Of a DNA stretch of 64,000 bases, positions 44,267-52,658 are shown piece after piece. The stretch lies in contig JBGSPI010000130.1 in assembly GCA_041738715.1 (NCBI GenBank), positions 1-64,000 of the forward strand, in the 5' to 3' direction. Position numbers and translations under genes: made by a program. The stretch is from Chamaesiphon sp041738715 (GTDB lineage: Bacteria > Cyanobacteriota > Cyanobacteriia > Cyanobacteriales > Chamaesiphonaceae). Every line of letters begins with the position of its first letter. Position 1 is the first letter of the stretch. The notes under the pieces were generated by a model that saw nothing but the letters and a program-made list of their open reading frames with translations, was not told the origin of the DNA and made no database searches.

Positions 44267-47200
44267 ATGAATACCATTCAACCACCCCGCAAACAAGGAC
44301 TATACGATCCGCAACACGAACATGATGCTTGTGGAGTCGGTTTTATCGTGCATCAGAAAGGGCAAAAATCCCATGCGATCGTTGCTGATGCCCTGACGAT
44401 TTTGGAAAACCTCGAACATCGCGGAGCGTGTGGATGTGAGGCAAATACAGGCGATGGTGCGGGGATCTTGATGCAGATTCCCCATAAGTTTTTCCAGCGG
44501 GTAACGGCGGAATTAGGGTTTAGTTTACCGGCGGTAGGTGAATATGCTGTGGGGATGCTCTACAGTTCACCAGATGCCGCAAGTCGCGCTCGGAGTAGAG
44601 AGGTATTTCAAGAGGTTGTCGCGCAGGCTGGGCAAAAGGTCATTGGCTGGCGTGATGTCCCGACAGATAATTCGACTTTGGGTGAGACGGCAAAATCCAG
44701 TGAGCCGTTTATGCAGCAGGTATTTATCGAGCGCAATAGTTCGATCGCCGATGAGTTGGCGTTCGAGCGGAAGTTGTTGATGATTCGGAAGCAGTCGCAT
44801 ACAGCGGTGAGATCGATCGATATCGATAGTCATTGGTATTTTTCGAGTCTGTCTTGTCGGACGATCGTGTATAAGGGGATGTTGATGACGATGCAGGTGG
44901 GAGCATATTTCCCGGACTTGCGCGATTCAGATGTGGAGAGTGCCTTGGCGTTGGTACACTCACGTTTCAGTACTAATACTTTCCCTAGTTGGGAACGGGC
45001 GCACCCGTACCGCTACATCGCCCATAATGGTGAAATTAATACCCTGCGCGGCAATATTAACTGGATGCAGGCGCGGCAATCGCTGTTTGAGTCGGAGTTA
45101 TTTGGCGATGATATTAAGGCGATTCAACCTGTAATTAATGTTGATGGGAGTGACTCGCTGATCTTTGATAACGCCCTCGAATTGTTGGTGCTATCCGGTC
45201 GATCGCTACCCCATGCGATGATGATGATGGTGCCCGAACCGTGGACGGCGCATGAGTCGATGAGCGAGGAGAAGAAGGCATTTTATGAGTACCATTCTTG
45301 CTTGATGGAGCCTTGGGATGGCCCCGCCTCGATCGTGTTTACCGATGGGAATACAATTGGCGCGGTACTCGATCGCAATGGTTTACGCCCATCGCGGTAT
45401 TATGTGACTAAAGACGATCTGGTAATTATGGCATCTGAGGCAGGCGTATTACCGATCGAACCAGAACGGATAGCCTTGAAAGGACGGTTACAGCCGGGAC
45501 GGATGTTTCTCGTCGATATGCAAGCCGGACGGATTATCGCGGACGAGGAGATTAAACAGGAGATTGCTACCCAGCAACCCTATCGTCAGTGGTTGAATGA
45601 GAATTTAGTTAAGTTAGAGGATCTCGCCAGTCCCTCAATCCCCCCAACCCTTAACCAGGGGGGCGATGAACTAGTTCAACAGCAGATGGCGTTTGGTTAT
45701 ACGTTTGAAGAGTTGCGGCTGTTGATGACACCGATGGCGCGGGATGGGGTAGAAGCGACAGGTTCGATGGGCACAGATACACCCTTGGCGGTGTTGTCCG
45801 ATCGACCGAAATTGCTCTACGATTATTTCCAACAGTTATTCGCCCAAGTTACCAATCCGCCGATCGATTCGATTCGGGAAGAGATTGTCACATCCGCCCA
45901 AACTACCATTGGTGCAGAACGGAATTTACTCAACCCCGAACCCGCCAGTTGTCACCTGATTTCCCTCAAATCGCCAATTCTCAGTAATGAAGATCTGGCG
46001 AAATTACAGCAGATTAATGAGGGTGGATTTAAGACTGAAACTATTCCCACTCTCTTTGACCCCAAAAAGGGTGTTGCTGGATTAGAAGCCGCATTAGAGG
46101 CGATTTTTGCCCAGGCAGATAAAGCGATAGAGGTTGGGGTCAGTATCCTGATTTTGAGTGATCGGGGTGTCGATCCAAATCATGCCCCAATTCCCGCCTT
46201 ACTCGCTGTTTCTGGCTTACACCATCACCTAATTCGCACGGGTACCCGCACCCGCGTTGGGCTGGTATTAGAATCCGGCGAACCGCGTGAAGTTCACCAT
46301 TTTGCCACCCTGATCGGCTACGGTTGCGGCGCAATCAATCCCTATCTGGCATTTGCGACGATCGAGGATCTAATTAACCAAAAAATCCTACTGAATGTTG
46401 AATACCCTACCGCCATTAAAAACTACATCAAAGCGGCGACTAAAGGCGTAACCAAAGTCGCCTCCAAAATTGGGATTTCCACCATTCAGAGCTATCGCGG
46501 TGCCCAAATATTTGAAGCCGTCGGCTTGAATCAAGCCACGATCGATAAATACTTCACCCGCACTGCCTCGCGGATTGAGGGTGCAGATGTGGGCGTAATC
46601 GCTCAGGAAGCCATTACCCGCCATACCCACGCCTTCCCCGATCGTCCAGCCAAGGGTAATACCCTCGATGTCGGCGGTGATTATCAGTGGCGCAAAGATG
46701 GTGAAGAACACCTGTTCAGCCCCGAAAGTATTCACCTCTTACAAAAAGCAGCGCGAACGGGTGATTATGCAACTTACCAGAAATACGCCAAACTAATTAA
46801 CGAGCAAGATAAAAAACACTTCACCCTGCGCGGACTCTTAGATTTCAAACCCCGCACGGCAATTCCGATCGCCGAAGTAGAACCGATCGAAAATATCCTC
46901 AAACGCTTTAAAACAGGCGCGATGAGCTACGGTTCGATTTCGCAAGAGGCACATGAATCCCTAGCGATCGCGATGAACCGGATCGGCGGTAAATCTAATA
47001 CCGGAGAAGGTGGTGAAGATCCCGAACGCTACACCTGGACGAACGAGCAAGGCGACTCCAAAAATAGCGGCATCAAACAAGTAGCATCGGGACGATTCGG
47101 AGTAACCAGCCTCTACCTCTCCCAAGCCAAAGAACTACAAATCAAAATGGCTCAGGGAGCTAAACCAGGTGAAGGCGGACAACTCCCCGGCTCCAAAGTT

Positions 47201-48862
47201 TATCCTTGGATTGCCAAAGTTCGTCACTCTACCCCAGGTGTAGGGCTAATTTCGCCCCCACCCCATCATGATATCTACTCGATCGAAGATCTGGCGGAAC
47301 TGATCCACGATCTGAAAAACGCCAATCGGGATGCCCGCATTAACGTCAAATTAGTGTCGGAAGTAGGCGTAGGCACGATCGCCGCAGGCGTAGCCAAAGC
47401 CCACGCTGACGTAGTATTAATCTCTGGCTTCGACGGCGGCACCGGAGCCTCCCCCCAAACCTCAATCAAACACGCCGGATTGCCCTGGGAACTGGGACTC
47501 GCCGAAACCCATCAAACCCTCGTCCTGAATAACCTCCGCAGCCGGATTGTCGTCGAAACCGACGGACAACTCAAAACCGGACGAGACATTGCGATCGCCG
47601 CCTTATTAGGTGCCGAAGAATTCGGCTTCTCCACCGCCCCCCTAGTCTCCCTCGGCTGCATCATGATGCGCGTCTGCCACCTGAACACCTGTCCCGCTGG
47701 CATCGCCACCCAAAACCCCCAACTACGGGCAACATACACCGGAGATCCCGCCCACACCGTCAACTTCATGAACTTCATCGCCCAAGACTTGCGGGAAATC
47801 ATGGCAGCCCTCGGCTTCCGCACCCTCAACGAAATGGTCGGGCGCACCGATGTCTTAGAATCCAAACAAGCGATCGCCCATTGGAAAGCCAAAAACATCG
47901 ACCTCTCCCACCTCCTCCATCAGCCGGAAGTCGGCGATGATGTCGGGCGTTACTGTCAGATTCCGCAAGATCATGGCTTGGATAAATCCCTCGATCTTAC
48001 CAAGTTACTAGATCTGTGTAAGGCGGCGATCGAAAGTGGTGAATCAGTTAAAGCCACACTCCCCATTACCAACGTCAACCGCGCCGTCGGTACCATCCTG
48101 GGTAACGAAATCACCAAAAACCACTGGCAAGGACTCCCCGAAGATACCGTCCACCTGAAATTCCAAGGGAGTGCTGGGCAAAGCTTTGGTGCATTTATCC
48201 CCAAAGGAGTCACCCTCGAACTCGAAGGCGATGCCAACGACTACATCGGCAAAGGACTCAGCGGCGGTAAAATTATCCTCTATCCCTCACCCAAATCCAC
48301 CTTCATCGCCGCCGAAAACGTCATCGTCGGTAACGTCGCCCTCTACGGAGCCACCAGCGGCGAAATCTACATCAACGGCATGGCAGGCGAGCGGTTCTGC
48401 GTCCGTAACTCTGGGGTTAATGCAGTGGTAGAGTCTGTTGGCGATCATGGTTGTGAATATATGACAGGCGGACAAGTCGTGATTCTGGGTAAAACCGGAC
48501 GCAACTTTGCGGCGGGGATGAGTGGCGGTGTTGCTTATATCCTCGATGAGCAGGGCGATTTCCCGACACGCTGCAATACTCAGATGGTGGGATTGGAAAC
48601 CCTTTCAGATCCTGAAGAGATTGGGAAGTTGCGGGGTTCGATCGAGAAACACGCCCAATATACTAAGAGTCAGAAAGCGATCGAGGTTCTGGCAAACTGG
48701 GATGAGATGGTGCCGAAGTTTGTGAAGGTGATGCCGCGTGACTATAAACGGGTGTTGCAAGCCATCAAAAATGCCATAGACTCAGGCTTGAGCGGCGATG
48801 ATGCCTTAAATGCTGCTTTTGAGGAAAATGCCCGCGATGTAGCCAGAATTGGCGGAGGTTAA
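44267..48862 (+). CDS. gltB: Glutamate synthase large subunit
   Basis: A 1531-residue glutamate synthase that makes glutamate from 2-oxoglutarate and glutamine. Residues 1-430 are the class II glutaminase domain (C22 in HDACGVGF becomes the N-terminal nucleophile after processing). A central domain, the FMN-binding synthase domain (SYGSISQEAH, GEGGEDPERY, ISGFDGGTGASP) with 3Fe-4S cysteines in CHLNTCPAGIATQ, and a C-terminal beta-helix domain (GANDYIG-type repeats) follow. It is likely the ferredoxin- or NAD(P)H-dependent form; sequence alone does not settle which. Partial copies of its two ends flank it. Confidence 0.96.
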   Translation: MNTIQPPRKQGLYDPQHEHDACGVGFIVHQKGQKSHAIVADALTILENLEHRGACGCEANTGDGAGILMQIPHKFFQRVTAELGFSLPAVGEYAVGMLYSSPDAASRARSREVFQEVVAQAGQKVIGWRDVPTDNSTLGETAKSSEPFMQQVFIERNSSIADELAFERKLLMIRKQSHTAVRSIDIDSHWYFSSLSCRTIVYKGMLMTMQVGAYFPDLRDSDVESALALVHSRFSTNTFPSWERAHPYRYIAHNGEINTLRGNINWMQARQSLFESELFGDDIKAIQPVINVDGSDSLIFDNALELLVLSGRSLPHAMMMMVPEPWTAHESMSEEKKAFYEYHSCLMEPWDGPASIVFTDGNTIGAVLDRNGLRPSRYYVTKDDLVIMASEAGVLPIEPERIALKGRLQPGRMFLVDMQAGRIIADEEIKQEIATQQPYRQWLNENLVKLEDLASPSIPPTLNQGGDELVQQQMAFGYTFEELRLLMTPMARDGVEATGSMGTDTPLAVLSDRPKLLYDYFQQLFAQVTNPPIDSIREEIVTSAQTTIGAERNLLNPEPASCHLISLKSPILSNEDLAKLQQINEGGFKTETIPTLFDPKKGVAGLEAALEAIFAQADKAIEVGVSILILSDRGVDPNHAPIPALLAVSGLHHHLIRTGTRTRVGLVLESGEPREVHHFATLIGYGCGAINPYLAFATIEDLINQKILLNVEYPTAIKNYIKAATKGVTKVASKIGISTIQSYRGAQIFEAVGLNQATIDKYFTRTASRIEGADVGVIAQEAITRHTHAFPDRPAKGNTLDVGGDYQWRKDGEEHLFSPESIHLLQKAARTGDYATYQKYAKLINEQDKKHFTLRGLLDFKPRTAIPIAEVEPIENILKRFKTGAMSYGSISQEAHESLAIAMNRIGGKSNTGEGGEDPERYTWTNEQGDSKNSGIKQVASGRFGVTSLYLSQAKELQIKMAQGAKPGEGGQLPGSKVYPWIAKVRHSTPGVGLISPPPHHDIYSIEDLAELIHDLKNANRDARINVKLVSEVGVGTIAAGVAKAHADVVLISGFDGGTGASPQTSIKHAGLPWELGLAETHQTLVLNNLRSRIVVETDGQLKTGRDIAIAALLGAEEFGFSTAPLVSLGCIMMRVCHLNTCPAGIATQNPQLRATYTGDPAHTVNFMNFIAQDLREIMAALGFRTLNEMVGRTDVLESKQAIAHWKAKNIDLSHLLHQPEVGDDVGRYCQIPQDHGLDKSLDLTKLLDLCKAAIESGESVKATLPITNVNRAVGTILGNEITKNHWQGLPEDTVHLKFQGSAGQSFGAFIPKGVTLELEGDANDYIGKGLSGGKIILYPSPKSTFIAAENVIVGNVALYGATSGEIYINGMAGERFCVRNSGVNAVVESVGDHGCEYMTGGQVVILGKTGRNFAAGMSGGVAYILDEQGDFPTRCNTQMVGLETLSDPEEIGKLRGSIEKHAQYTKSQKAIEVLANWDEMVPKFVKVMPRDYKRVLQAIKNAIDSGLSGDDALNAAFEENARDVARIGGG

Positions 48863-48883
48863 ATTCATTAAAACATCCCTTAT

Positions 48884-48909
48884 ACGCTAGATCGAGATCG
48901 ATCTAGCGT
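48884..48909. terminator. Stem-loop after gltB
   Basis: ACGCTAGATCG (48884-48894), AGAT loop, CGATCTAGCGT (48899-48909): an 11-bp perfect stem 22 bases past the gltB stop. The T-tract afterwards is weak (gttatt). Confidence 0.6.
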
Positions 48910-49113
48910 GTTATTCGACGATTATTGAGGTATTCAAGTCTTGCCAACTGCCGAACAAGGTATCAGGTGTGTAACCCTATGCCAATCCTTAACCAACACA
49001 TTCACACCTATTTTCGTTGTTCGTCTTGACGATCGAACAGGCAACCTATTTCTTTTGGCTGGTGATAACATACAAATAGAGATCTATCCTCATGGTCTTT
49101 GGAGATTCCTAGA

Positions 49114-49323
49114 ATGAAGCCTGACTTTGACACCATGACTAAAGGTGAGTTAAGAGCTTATGTCATAGCTCATCCTGAAGATCGATCAGCCTTTCATCTA
49201 TTTGTCGATCGATTTACTGCGGAAGCATCTCAAGCAACTTTCGATATTCCTAACTCTAGTGCTGAAGTCAAGGACGTTGAAATTTTAATTCAGCAAAAGC
49301 TAGCTCAACTAAAAATGAATTAG
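49114..49323 (+). CDS. Small cyanobacterial protein (DUF6887-like)
   Basis: 69 residues from ATG 49114 (MKPDFDTMTKGELRAYVIA). The pattern KxELRAYVxxHPxDxxAFHxFVDR recurs in a family of short cyanobacterial proteins, often beside toxin-antitoxin genes; I name DUF6887 from memory. The helical C-terminus carries DVEILIQQKLAQLKMN. It lies 54 bases before the antitoxin of the PIN operon on the same strand, so it may be part of that unit. Confidence 0.7.
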   Translation: MKPDFDTMTKGELRAYVIAHPEDRSAFHLFVDRFTAEASQATFDIPNSSAEVKDVEILIQQKLAQLKMN

Positions 49324-49377
49324 AAGACTCATCTAGACATATAAAGTCTACATTATTTGAAGTTAAGGAAACCAGTG

Positions 49378-49608
49378 ATGATAAACACTACGATTTCTGT
49401 TCCTGTTGATGATTCTACAGCCCTTGCCTATAGCCAAGCATCAGCAGAACAACAACAGAAAATCCAGTTGCTCTTGCGTTTGCGTGTCCGTGAGTTATTT
49501 TCGCCATCTGAGATTTCATTGCCACAAATCATGGATGATATTGGTGCAAAGGCGGAGGCACGGGGGCTAACGCCTCAAATTTTGGAGACTTTGCTTGGTG
49601 AAGAGTAG
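49378..49608 (+). CDS. Probable antitoxin of PIN toxin
   Basis: I chose the ATG at 49378 after AAGGA (76 residues); a TTG at 49357 would add seven. It opens with a short ribbon-like stretch (TTISVPVDDSTALAY), followed by helices (ASAEQQQKIQLLLRLRVRELF, IMDDIGAKAEARGLTPQILE). It overlaps the PIN-domain frame by 11-14 bases, the usual coupling of antitoxin and toxin. The family is not named with certainty. Confidence 0.78.
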   Translation: MINTTISVPVDDSTALAYSQASAEQQQKIQLLLRLRVRELFSPSEISLPQIMDDIGAKAEARGLTPQILETLLGEE

Positions 49609-50011
49609 TGCGCTGTTTGTCTTAGATACCAATGTGATTGTCAGTGCTGTATTATCACCACGTTCTGTTCCTCGACAAGCTTTCGATCGAGCCTTCTTGC
49701 TCGGCAGTGTTTTGGTGTCTGATGCTATTCTGGTTGAAGTTGACGATGTGTTGCGCCGCCCCAAGTTTAAGCGTTATGTTTCAGAGGAGGAGCGGTTACA
49801 ATTTCTGGCTAAATTTGTAGGGGATGCCATGATTGTTGAAGTTACGGAAGCCGTTACTGATTGCCGTGACTCGAAGGATAACAAATTTCTGGAATTGGCG
49901 GTGAGCGGTGGTGCGAAATGTATTATCAGTGGTGATGCTGATTTGCTCGTACTCGATCCTTTCAGGGGTATCCCAATTGTTACACCTCAAGTTTTTGTCA
50001 GCCAACTGTAA
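49598..50011 (+). CDS. PIN-domain toxin (putative ribonuclease)
   Basis: The about 137-residue PIN domain of the VapC-like/COG1569 type starts at GTG 49598 or TTG 49595. Acidic active-site residues are visible: D in FVLDTNVIVSAVLSP, E in ILVEVDDVLRR, D in DSKDNKFLELA and D in IISGDADLLVLDPF. Such proteins cleave RNA and are held in check by the gene in front. The 3' end abuts a duplicated fragment of gltB (50010), whose match begins at the stop codon. Confidence 0.88.
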   Translation: MKSSALFVLDTNVIVSAVLSPRSVPRQAFDRAFLLGSVLVSDAILVEVDDVLRRPKFKRYVSEEERLQFLAKFVGDAMIVEVTEAVTDCRDSKDNKFLELAVSGGAKCIISGDADLLVLDPFRGIPIVTPQVFVSQL

Positions 50012-50228
50012 TCGAGAAGCACGCCCAATACCAAGAGCCAGAAAGCGATCGCAGTTCTAGCGAATTGGGATGAGATGGTGCCGAAGTTTGTGAAGGTGAT
50101 GCCGCGTGACTATAAACGGGTATTGCAAGCCATCAAAAATGCTGTTGATTCGGGGTTGAGTGGGGATGATGCGCTCAATGCTGCTTTTGAGGAGAATTCT
50201 CGCGATGTGGCGCGAATTGGGGGAAGTT
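50010..50228 (+). pseudogene. gltB: 3' fragment of glutamate synthase gene
   Basis: 219 bases match the last part of gltB (about 48643-48862), identical over long blocks such as gatgagatggtgccgaagtt, roughly 88 percent by eye. A 2-base loss near the start shifts the frame, but the end (NAAFEENSRDVARIGGS, stop) is preserved. The fragment starts exactly at the PIN-toxin stop codon. Confidence 0.93.
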
Positions 50229-50258
50229 AGGTTGGATCGATCGAGATCTCCTCTTGAA

Positions 50259-50519
50259 GTGAATAAACAGCAAAGAATTGCAAAAGCCATAAAAAATGTG
50301 GTGTCTGACATGATGGATCGAGTAATGGAACGTGTTCTAATTACCGACCCTTTTATTAAGGAAAATCACCGTTCAAGCAAACCTCTTTACGCAGCATTAG
50401 TGCCTGACGAAATCTTTAAAGGGTCACATTTTGAGAGAAGGTTCGTAACACCATTTGGTGGTGTATGGGAAAAGCTTGCACAAGTTGTTGCTTTAGAAGC
50501 TCACGGCTTAGATTGCTGA
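50259..50519 (+). pseudogene. TdeIII-type restriction endonuclease, N-terminal fragment
   Basis: From a GTG at 50259 the frame reads RIAKAIKNVVSDMM, VLITDPFIKENHRSSKPLYA, ALVPDEIFKGSHFERRFV and TPFGGVWEKLAQVVA, then stops after GLDC. This matches the N-terminal half of TdeIII-family type II endonucleases as I know the family. The C-terminal half lies on the opposite strand at 50714-50919. The gene is therefore split by an inversion. Confidence 0.75.
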
Positions 50520-50713
50520 AGTAAATAAATTGTATCGTTCCATAACTGACCCCTGTCATCATCAAAACCTAAATTTTTACCTGCAATTGACCAGCTTTGA
50601 CAAGGGACTCCAGCCGTCAACAAATCATGGTATGGTAATTCTTTGATTTTGGTAATATCTCCGAAATTAAGACTAGGTTCAATACAGAAATTATCACAAT
50701 ATGTATTTATTGC
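50520..50713 (-). pseudogene. C5-cytosine methyltransferase, central fragment
   Basis: Minus-strand frame with CIEPSLNFGDIT, LPYHDLLTAGVPCQSWSIAGKN and RGQLWNDTIYLLQQSKP: motif IV with the catalytic Cys of PCQ, and part of motif V. The N-terminal SAM-binding motif I is missing, and the fragment is fused in frame to the C-terminal piece of the endonuclease. The remainder of the enzyme (motifs IX-X) is on the other strand beyond the IS5-type element. Confidence 0.8.
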
Positions 50714-50919
50714 ACTATTAGGTAATGGGGCTTTGAGTTCAAATGCATAGCGTATTCCATTTTTTTCATTTTGTATGAAAATATCACAAACAACACTTGC
50801 GGGAATAAGTTGCCCACCCCCTGCTTTGATATATTCCAACTCTTTGTTCCAATTAGGTCTTATTTTATCCTTACCTTTGCCATGTTCTAATTTATTTAAA
50901 ACCTCTTGAATCCTTCTTA
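50714..50919 (-). pseudogene. TdeIII-type restriction endonuclease, C-terminal fragment
   Basis: Minus-strand frame RIQEVLNKLEHGKGKDKIRP, then GGGQLIPASVVCDIFIQ and GIRYAFELKAPLPNS. The D and FELK form the PD-(D/E)XK active site (D...ExK), so the nuclease catalytic part is here. It runs without a stop into the methyltransferase fragment. Its outer end coincides with the left inverted repeat of the IS5-type element. Confidence 0.75.
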
Positions 50920-51886
50920 GAGGATGTCTGAGAACTCGAAACCTACGCTAGCCGCCTGAGCATAATGCGGATCATCGCAATATAGATTAAAGTCTCAGAA
51001 GTTTCTGACAGAATCTCATAATCTTTAGATAATCGACGACACCAATTTAACCAGCCCCAAGTTCGTTCTACAACCCACCGCTTTGGCAACAATACAAATC
51101 CTTTGGTATTGTCTGAACGCTTGATAGTTTCAAGTATCCAGTGATAAGTGTCCATCGTCCATCTCATAAATGCGACACCGTCATAGGTACCATCGACCCA
51201 GATTCGCACCATTCGCTTCATCCGCTGCTTCCAAGCTAACAATCTCTCAAAAATCAGCCGAGCACCTTGCTGGTCACTGACATCCGCAGCCGTCACGACT
51301 ACCATCATTACCAAGCCGAGAGTATCTACCATCATGTGTCGCTTTCGACCCTTGACTTTCTTGCCGCCATCATAGCCAGTTGTAGCATCAGTATGTGGCA
51401 TCGTCGCGATTTTCACAGACTGGGAATCCATACTCCCCGCACTCGGCGATGGGTCATGGTCTTGAGCCACTCGTTCCCACCGCACCAATTGGTCGTGAAT
51501 GTTTTCCCAGGTATTGTCTATTCGCCAAGCTCGAAAGTAGCGGCGCGCGCTCGGCGGGTTCCCCGCCGTAAAAAGCGCGACAAGACAATGATAGACAGTT
51601 TTACAAGGAGGGAAGTCATGCGGCAACATTCGCCAAGCTGCACCACTGACGAGAATGTAGAAAATGGCATTGATTACCAGTCTCAAGTCTGTACTGCGCG
51701 GTCTACCCGTGGCTTTGGCTGCCGGCAGCAAGGTTTGCAATAGTCCCCATTGGTCATCGGTCATGTCGGTAGGATAGGATGTTGTCATGCCCTGTTACTT
51801 CTGTCTTCTGTTTGGTTATTGATGACAGAATATTGTATCAGGGCTTTCCTGTGTCTACACTACCTGTGGAGTTCTCAGACATCCTC
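50920..51886 (-). mobile_element. IS5-family insertion sequence
   Basis: The 967-bp element has perfect 18-bp terminal inverted repeats (GAGGATGTCTGAGAACTC at 50920-50937, its inverse at 51869-51886), flanked by TA on both sides as a 2-bp target duplication. It encodes one intact transposase. It sits exactly at the right-hand boundary of the inverted restriction-modification segment, so it may have promoted the rearrangement or entered at a fragile junction. Confidence 0.93.
50943..51788 (-). CDS. IS5-family transposase
   Basis: A 281-residue DDE transposase with an N-terminal DUF4096-like region (DMTDDQWGLLQTLLP, GAAWRMLPHDFPP). The catalytic residues are D in GSMDSQSVK, D in IWVDGTYDG and E in WVVERTWGWLNWCRRL. 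The length and uninterrupted frame suggest an active enzyme. ATG start at 51786-51788. Confidence 0.95.
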   Translation of the reverse strand: MTTSYPTDMTDDQWGLLQTLLPAAKATGRPRSTDLRLVINAIFYILVSGAAWRMLPHDFPPCKTVYHCLVALFTAGNPPSARRYFRAWRIDNTWENIHDQLVRWERVAQDHDPSPSAGSMDSQSVKIATMPHTDATTGYDGGKKVKGRKRHMMVDTLGLVMMVVVTAADVSDQQGARLIFERLLAWKQRMKRMVRIWVDGTYDGVAFMRWTMDTYHWILETIKRSDNTKGFVLLPKRWVVERTWGWLNWCRRLSKDYEILSETSETLIYIAMIRIMLRRLA

Positions 51887-51888
51887 TA

Positions 51889-52080
51889 AAAGAAGTTTAT
51901 AAGTCGAAACAATTTAAAAAAATAACTAAAGGTGAGGCTTGCTTAATACAGGGATTTCCTAAAGATTTTAAATTACCAGAATCAAGAGCAAGATGGATGA
52001 AGCTAATTGGAAATAGTGTTTCAGTCCCTGTAATTGATAAGTTGTGCAAAGCTATTATTGAAACTGGTGTCTTTGGAGAA
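51889..52080 (+). pseudogene. C5-cytosine methyltransferase, C-terminal fragment
   Basis: The open frame on the + strand reads FKKITKGEACLIQGFPKDFK and LIGNSVSVPVIDKLCKAI, i.e. motifs IX and X of m5C methyltransferases. It lacks motifs I-VIII and the target-recognition domain. It begins at the right edge of the IS5-type element. After reversing the 50520-50919 inversion it would continue the central fragment, apart from a deletion. Confidence 0.82.
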
Positions 52081-52162
52081 AACAGAGATAGGGAGATTGA
52101 TCCTTGTTGCATAAATGTGGGAATGGTAAAATTGAATTATATTCAATCTGCCCCATCACATC

Positions 52163-52408
52163 ATGAGTACGACCCCGCAAAGCGGACGTTCCACGATCGA
52201 ATCGATAGTCCAGGAGCTAGAGAAAATCCCCGAACCAATGCAAGTGAGCGTCCTAGCCTTTATTCGCGCTCTTGACGGATCGGCAACCCCGGAGAATCAT
52301 TCTTCAGAACTACCTCCAAGAATTTTGGGGCTAAATCGTGGTGCAATGAAAATGAGTGATGATTTTGATGAGCCACTACCAGATGAATTTTGGCTCGGCG
52401 AAGCATGA
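52163..52408 (+). CDS. VapB-like antitoxin (DUF2281-type)
   Basis: The 81-residue protein has an N-terminal helical part (STIESIVQELEKIPEPMQVSVLAFI) and the family's characteristic end (LGLNRGAMKMSDDFDEPLPDEFWLGEA). Such proteins neutralise VapC. The stop overlaps the ATG of the following vapC by 4 bases (ATGA), but that toxin gene is broken, so this antitoxin is now alone. Confidence 0.87.
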   Translation: MSTTPQSGRSTIESIVQELEKIPEPMQVSVLAFIRALDGSATPENHSSELPPRILGLNRGAMKMSDDFDEPLPDEFWLGEA

Positions 52409-52512
52409 GGATTTTACTAGATACTCATATCTTTATCTAGATGGCAACCGAACCAGAACGCTTATCGCCGAGATTTACTGAATCAATTATCGACCGTCAA
52501 AAACGACTTTAG
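52405..52512 (+). pseudogene. vapC: vapC toxin remnant with amber codon
   Basis: ATG at 52405 gives MRILLDTHIFI, then TAG (52438-52440) where VapC relatives have Trp (I-W-M pattern). The frame continues with MATEPERLSPRFTESIIDRQ and ends at 52512, after about a quarter of a PIN domain. Both the nonsense codon and the truncation destroy the toxin. The truncation point coincides with the start of a 47-bp tandem repeat. Confidence 0.82.
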
Positions 52513-52606
52513 CCACTGTAGATAGTGCTTTTAATCGATATGAGATCGCTCGACTTTAGCCACTGTAGATAGTGCTTTTGATCGATATGAGATCGCTCGA
52601 CTTTAG
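52504..52606. repeat. 47-bp tandem repeat, two copies plus partial
   Basis: Units at 52504-52550 and 52551-52597 differ at one base (ttttaatc versus ttttgatc), and a partial third unit follows (cgactttag). Each unit contains atcgatatgagatcgct. Only two copies without spacers, so it is not a CRISPR. The array begins inside the truncated vapC. Confidence 0.92.
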
Positions 52607-52658
52607 TCTCGATCGATTACTGATATGACTCGATCACTGCTGGTTAGATTGTTGGGAT

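Noticed and set aside
50160..50258. In-frame upstream extension of the endonuclease fragment
   Set aside because: These codons are an out-of-frame reading of the gltB 3' fragment and share nothing with the nuclease family.
52504..52606. CRISPR-like direct repeats
   Set aside because: Two tandem 47-bp units with no spacers, and no cas genes anywhere in the window.
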